Of a DNA stretch of 64,000 nt, positions 60,205 through 64,000 are shown piece by piece. The position numbers and the translations under genes were made by a program. The notes under the pieces are model-generated. The model saw nothing but the letters and a program-made list of their open reading frames with translations. It was not told the DNA's origin and searched no databases. How positions within the stretch are numbered: position 1 is the stretch's first letter; every line of letters starts with the position of its first letter. Source of the stretch: Micromonospora sp. FIMYZ51 (GTDB lineage Bacteria > Actinomycetota > Actinomycetes > Mycobacteriales > Micromonosporaceae); assembly GCF_038246755.1 (NCBI RefSeq), contig NZ_CP134706.1, positions 1,798,001 through 1,862,000 on the forward strand, read 5' to 3'.

Positions 60205-62481
60205 TCAGCGCCGCGTTCTCGGTGGCGACTCGGGGGCGGTGCGGTCGGCGAGCCGGCCGGCGAGTTCCCGCACGGCTGCCTCGTACGCCGGGTCGGTGTG
60301 GTAGGGCCAGTGCTGGTCGATCGACGGCGGCACGGTGTCGTCCGGTGGCACGGTGACGGCCTGCGGGTCGCGTAGCCGTCGGTCGACGGTGCCGGCCGGT
60401 CCGGAGACCCGGGGGTGCTGCCCGGGCCAGTGTGCGGAGAAGAGCGGACCGCCGATCGGGTCGGTGTCCCGCCACAGGTTCACCCAGCGCCAGCCGATCC
60501 GGTCGCCGGTCTCGTGCAGCACCCAGTCGCCGAGAAAGGCCGGACAGAGCCGGGCGTAGATCCGGTGCAGCGGACTGCCGTGGGTCAGCAGCGCCACCCG
60601 GGGCAGCACCTCCGGCGGCAACTGGAGCACGGTGGCGGTGACGATGACGGAGCCGTGCGAGTGCCCGGAGAGGATCACCCCGCCCTTGCGGCTCAGCGCG
60701 ATGGTCCGCTTGGCCAGCTCCGGCACGGCCCGCTCGGCGTAGCAGGGTGGTGCGAACGGATGCACCGTACGCGGCCAGAAGGTGCCGAGGTCCCAGATCA
60801 CCGCGACCGTACGCCGGGTGCCCTCCGAGCGGTAGGAGAGCAGCCCGACTACGAGGATCCCGAGCGCGATCAGTCCGATGACGTAGATCCCGATGTCGGT
60901 CAGCAGGGCGAGTTCGTTGCTCAGGTTGCCGTCCTTCCTGGCCAGTTCCTCGTTGAACTGGGACGGCCCGATGCCGAGCAGGTCCAGCGCCGCCATCGTG
61001 ACCCCGAGCAACGACAGCACCAGGAACGTGATGAAGACCGGTCCCAGTTGCTCGGCGAGCGCGGACCGGGCGACGACGTCCCGCACGGCGGTCCATCGGG
61101 CCATCGCCTCCGGCGGCGGGTCGGGAAAGTCCCGCCGGACGATCTCGTCGGCGCGCCGCCGCCGCCGACGCCGGGTGGCCAGGCTCCGCCAGAGGACGGT
61201 GGCGGCGACGATCAGGATCGCAGCCAGCCCGGCCAGGGCCGCCCACCGGTAGGTGACCGGCGGTTCCAGCGGCGGCGCGCCGGGTTGGTTCGGCCGAACC
61301 GGGTTCGGGATGTCGCCCCGGTCCAGGAAGTCGGCCACCCGGTAGACCAGGGCGGCGGCGAACCCGGACGCGGCGGCGATCGACGCCATGGCGAGCACCG
61401 GGGTGGCCAGTCCGCTCATCCGGGACGAACCGATGTCCCGGCTACGGCGCCGTTGGTGCATGGTGGTGACGACCAGGGCGATCAGCAGGCCAGCCTGGAT
61501 CGCGACCAGCAGGGCGACCGCGGCCTCGTAGTTGGGAAGCTGCCCGCGTGGTGGCTCTCGCTCCAACGGCACCGCCGTGTAGAGCACGGCGAGCACGGCG
61601 AGCCCGACGGCGGCCAGCCGCAGGGTCCGGATGCCACGCAGGTCGACCGGGCCACGGCCCGGCACTTCGGCCGGGAACCGGGCGGGTAGGCAGAGCAGGA
61701 CGGCGCCGGCTGCCAGCAGGAGCCAGGCCAGGACGTAGATGACGTACGCCACGGGCGTGGGGTGGATGTACAGCTGCGCGCCGAGCAGCATCGTGGCGAG
61801 CGTGCCGAGACCGATCGCGAGGTGGATGGCGCGCAGTCGACGCACCACGAGGGCGTCGTTCCAGAAGCCGGGCAGGTCGATGCGGTCCTCGCCACCACTG
61901 GTGCGGTCCTGCCCGCGGCTGGCGGGGAACGCCTCGAACGCCCGGGCGGAGCGCTCGCCGAGCCACCAGAGCAGCCGCAGCGCGCCGATCGGCACCAGCG
62001 CGAGCAGCGCCAGTCGCGGTCCGAGGGGCAGTTTGGCCAGCCAGGCCAGATAACCGCGCCCCTGAATGCAGGGCCGGTAGGGCACGCACTGCCAGCCGAT
62101 GATGTCGACGGTCACCCCCACGATGGACAGGACGAAGGCGGCGGTCAGGGTGGCGGCGAGCAACCGGCACAGCGGGCCGATCAGCCCGCCGCTCCCGCCG
62201 GTCGCCGGCCGGGCCCAGGGGGCGAGGTTGACAAGCATGAACGGCAGCAGGAAAAGCAGCGAGAGCGTCCGTACGGCGGCGCCTGCGGTGAGCGCTCCCC
62301 AGCGGTACGCCTCCACCTTCAGCTCGCCCGGCCGGTCGCTGATCCCGAACCCGGGTCGGGGGCGGTAGAAGCCAGCGTTGGTGTCACCGGCGACCCGGCT
62401 CACCACCGGGTGATCGAGCAGTTCCTCGGCGGAGGCGCCGGAGACTCCGTGCACCCGTAGCTCGACCACTTCGCGCGCCAA
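60205..62481 (-). CDS. Large multi-pass membrane protein with alpha/beta-hydrolase nucleophile motif
   Basis: A 758-residue protein. The N-terminus (VVELRVHGVSGASAEELLDHP) looks like the first strand and oxyanion loop of a hydrolase. It is followed by about eleven hydrophobic segments and, near residue 625, ILSGHSHGSVIVTATVLQLP, a nucleophile elbow (GHSHGS) with nearby LLTHGSPLHRIYARL. LWRDTDPIGGPLF and HWPYHTDPAYEAAV could give Asp and His. The hydrolase is thus split by a membrane domain. TTG 62481 has GGAAGGCGAGGGCG upstream; GTG 62469 is an alternative. Substrate unknown. Confidence 0.75.
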   Translation of the reverse strand: MAREVVELRVHGVSGASAEELLDHPVVSRVAGDTNAGFYRPRPGFGISDRPGELKVEAYRWGALTAGAAVRTLSLLFLLPFMLVNLAPWARPATGGSGGLIGPLCRLLAATLTAAFVLSIVGVTVDIIGWQCVPYRPCIQGRGYLAWLAKLPLGPRLALLALVPIGALRLLWWLGERSARAFEAFPASRGQDRTSGGEDRIDLPGFWNDALVVRRLRAIHLAIGLGTLATMLLGAQLYIHPTPVAYVIYVLAWLLLAAGAVLLCLPARFPAEVPGRGPVDLRGIRTLRLAAVGLAVLAVLYTAVPLEREPPRGQLPNYEAAVALLVAIQAGLLIALVVTTMHQRRRSRDIGSSRMSGLATPVLAMASIAAASGFAAALVYRVADFLDRGDIPNPVRPNQPGAPPLEPPVTYRWAALAGLAAILIVAATVLWRSLATRRRRRRRADEIVRRDFPDPPPEAMARWTAVRDVVARSALAEQLGPVFITFLVLSLLGVTMAALDLLGIGPSQFNEELARKDGNLSNELALLTDIGIYVIGLIALGILVVGLLSYRSEGTRRTVAVIWDLGTFWPRTVHPFAPPCYAERAVPELAKRTIALSRKGGVILSGHSHGSVIVTATVLQLPPEVLPRVALLTHGSPLHRIYARLCPAFLGDWVLHETGDRIGWRWVNLWRDTDPIGGPLFSAHWPGQHPRVSGPAGTVDRRLRDPQAVTVPPDDTVPPSIDQHWPYHTDPAYEAAVRELAGRLADRTAPESPPRTRR

Positions 62482-62556
62482 CGCCCTCGCCTTCCGGCAG
62501 CTGCCGATCCCGGTTCACCGTAGTGAGCCGGCCCGGCCCGGCGTGCACGTTTCGCC

Positions 62557-62629
62557 CGACCGTCACTTCCGGGCGTGACACCGACGGTCACTTCCGGGCG
62601 CGCCACCGACGCCCTTCCGGGCGTGAGAC
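62557..62629. repeat. 25-bp tandem repeat, three copies
   Basis: CGACSGTCACTTCCGGGCG-type units start at 62557, 62582 and 62607. They lie in the 363-bp gap between two divergent genes; the third copy is diverged. The remainder of the gap (62630-62844) shows only a ribosome binding site for the next gene. Confidence 0.85.
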
Positions 62630-62844
62630 CGACCGGCGTTTGTCGGCGCGCAGGATCGGACGCAGCGGCGGCGAAATCGGGGCCGCGACGTTATTCGCTT
62701 GCCGGACCGGTGACCGGAGGGGTGGGTCGAGGGGTACGGTGCTGGCAGTCGCACCAGTTCCGGCCCGGGCAGTCGTCGTGCCGCCGCGTCCGGCACGCTC
62801 GGCAGATCATGCTCGCAGCCTATGCCGAGGGAGGATGGGACAGC

Positions 62845-63390
62845 ATGCCGCGTCAGATCTTCCAGCTGAGGATCGCCCTGGCGGGAGTACGGCCAACGAT
62901 CTGGCGCCGGGTGCTCGTGCCCGGTGGATACACCCTGGACCGCCTACACCGGGTGGTGCAGCATGCCATCGGCTGGCGGGACTGCCACCTGCATGCGTTC
63001 GAGATCGACGGCGCGCAGTACGGCGAGCCTGATCCCCAGGGCGAGTTGGCCGTGCACGACGAGTTGGACATCCGGCTGGACACGGTGCTCGGCAAGGGCA
63101 GCCGGTTCCACTACACGTACGACTTCGGCGACTGGTGGGAGCACGACCTGCTGGTGGAGGACGTCTTCACCGCGGAGGCGGACGAGCGCTATCCGACCTG
63201 CCTGGACGGCGAGCGGGCCGGGCCACCGGAGGACGTCGGCGGGCCGCAGGGCTATCTGCTGTTGCTCGCCGCGCTGGCGGACCCGGAGCATCCCGAGCAC
63301 GCGGCGATGCGGGAGTGGGTGGCGGACGGTTTCGATCCGGCGGCCTTCGACCCGGGCCGGGTCGCCACGCTGCTGCGCCATTTCTGCTGA
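62845..63390 (+). CDS. Plasmid pRiA4b ORF-3-like protein
   Basis: A 181-residue protein of the pRiA4b ORF-3/IS1096 TnpR-like family: FQLRIALAGVRPTIWRRVLVPG, LDRLHRVVQHAIGW, CHLHAFEIDG and FHYTYDFGDWWEHDLLVED are the family blocks. The CLDGERAGPPEDVGGPQGY stretch is also diagnostic. Function is unknown; members are frequent on plasmids and chromosomes. ATG 62845 has GAGGGAGGATGGGAC just upstream. The longer frame to 62575 runs through tandem repeats and is ignored. No other mobile genes are near. Confidence 0.9.
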   Translation: MPRQIFQLRIALAGVRPTIWRRVLVPGGYTLDRLHRVVQHAIGWRDCHLHAFEIDGAQYGEPDPQGELAVHDELDIRLDTVLGKGSRFHYTYDFGDWWEHDLLVEDVFTAEADERYPTCLDGERAGPPEDVGGPQGYLLLLAALADPEHPEHAAMREWVADGFDPAAFDPGRVATLLRHFC

Positions 63391-63477
63391 GCGGGGGTTC
63401 CGTCGATGTGCCCTGGTGAGTGGTAGCCACCGGCCGGCAATATGTCCATCGATTAAACCCTTTTAGCGGTAACGATC

Positions 63478-63544
63478 TGGGAACGCTCCCAGTGGACTAT
63501 TGACACTCCCGACACCTCCCGGCAATCTCATGGGAGCGTTCCCA
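63478..63544 (+). promoter_or_regulatory. Twin CebR-like operators flanking a promoter
   Basis: TGGGAACGCTCCCA (63478-63491) and TGGGAGCGTTCCCA (63531-63544) each differ at one position from TGGGAGCGCTCCCA, the known operator of the cellobiose regulator CebR in streptomycetes. Between them TTGACA (63500-63505) and CAATCT (63523-63528) are 17 nt apart. The pair would block this promoter by binding on both sides. Confidence 0.8.
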
Positions 63545-63663
63545 AGAGGCGTGGATCACAGTCCCGCCCCCGGGCGCCGCCGCCGGCCGAACGGTCGGTG
63601 CCGGCAGACGCTGCGGCACCCCCACCACAAAAATCAGCCTCACCATCGAAAGAGGGCCCAGGA

Positions 63664-64000
63664 TGAGCCTCACCACGCGGCGTTCCCGCATGGCGGCAGC
63701 CACCCTGGCCGCGATCACCGCTGTCGGCGGTCTCGCGGCCTGCGGTAAGGACGACGACAAGCCGGCCGCCGGCGAGAAGCCGGCCAAGCTGGTCGTCGAC
63801 ACCTTCAGCGAGTTCGGTTACGACGAACTCGTCAAGCAGTACGAGCAGCAGACCGGCATCAAGATCGAGCTGCGCAAGACCGCCCAGCTCGGTGAGTACC
63901 GGCCCAAGCTGGTCCGCTACCTGGCCACCGGCAAGGGCGCGGCCGACGTGACCGCCCTGGAAGAGGGCATCCTCAACGAGTTCAAGGCCAACCCGGGCAA
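63664..64000 (+). CDS. Sugar ABC transporter substrate-binding lipoprotein (5' part)
   Basis: The first ~112 residues of an extracellular solute-binding protein. The signal ends in GGLAACGKDDD (lipobox Cys about 25). The mature start KLVVDTFSEFGYDELVKQYE and the following GIKIELRKTAQLGEYRP fit CUT1-type binding proteins, of the kind that take up cellobiose or cello-oligosaccharides. ATG 63664 has GAAAGAGGGCCC upstream. The gene is cut by the window end. The two CebR-like operators and promoter upstream strongly suggest it is a cellobiose-type system, likely followed by permease genes. Confidence 0.88.

Noticed and set aside
56982..60356. A 1124-residue open frame on the plus strand
   Set aside because: It lies antisense to sbcD and the HerA-like gene. 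Its composition is that of a reverse-strand shadow.

Overview
The window is high-GC actinomycete chromosome. Strong codon third-position GC, frequent GTG/TTG starts, 4-bp start/stop overlaps, the coproporphyrin-type heme gene order and several species-typical intergenic palindromes all point to the Micromonosporaceae, most likely Micromonospora. I saw no rRNA, tRNA, CRISPR array or prophage. The only mobile element is one IS1380-type insertion sequence whose transposase is frameshifted.

Layout. 0-6.3 kb: a TrkA-type K+ regulator (cut by the window edge), divergent from a KimA-like APC permease, then an RNA m5U methyltransferase with an N-terminal peptide repeat, then dxs. 6.5-12.1 kb: a lipoprotein and two convergent, paralogous multi-pass membrane proteins; the first has an apparent frameshift after an in-frame 15-bp repeat. 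12.1-17.7 kb: tandem paralogous beta-propeller membrane proteins, a two-component system and an endonuclease/exonuclease/phosphatase protein. 17.7-22.6 kb: a large secreted glucose/sorbosone dehydrogenase-like protein with PKD and two discoidin domains, with the IS just upstream of its start. 22.8-30.3 kb: a proline-rich membrane protein, a VOC protein, the FadB/FadA pair, RNase D and a DUF3000 protein, with repeat tracts around the last two. 30.8-34 kb: a heme operon, hemE-hemG(cgoX)-hemQ(chdC). 34-37.6 kb: two secreted AA10 lytic polysaccharide monooxygenases (one with CBM2, one with CBM5/12) around small genes. 37.6-48.7 kb: msrB, a LigD-type polymerase, acetyltransferase, two paralogous secreted C39-like peptidases with the same ECF-type promoter, DUF899/HxlR divergent pair, lipoproteins, a TAP-like hydrolase and an ATP-dependent DNA ligase. 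49-52.5 kb: a DNA glycosylase, a COG4315 lipoprotein and an ECF sigma/anti-sigma pair. 52.7-60 kb: a compact same-strand cluster HerA-like ATPase, SbcD, SbcC, NurA-domain protein and a spermidine-synthase-like methyltransferase. 60-64 kb: a large membrane protein with a hydrolase motif, a pRiA4b ORF-3-like protein, and the start of a sugar ABC transporter binding protein under twin CebR-like operators.

Themes. (1) DNA ends: HerA/SbcD/SbcC/NurA looks like the archaeal HerA-Mre11-Rad50-NurA resection set, and the window also has a LigD polymerase and a separate ATP-dependent ligase. (2) Polysaccharide use: two LPMOs, a secreted quinoprotein-type dehydrogenase that could supply electrons, and a sugar-binding protein with cellulose-type operators. 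(3) Regulation: one promoter (GGAAT-N16-TCGTT) recurs at identical spacing upstream of both C39-like peptidase genes. (4) Small repeats: several tandem repeats have expanded inside N-termini or at gene ends, and two families of intergenic palindromes overlap gene ends so that the palindrome supplies the stop codon.

Limits. Family calls come from motifs read by eye. No alignment, HMM or signal-peptide software was run. Starts are chosen from Shine-Dalgarno spacing, overlaps and family length, and alternatives are given where the choice is open.
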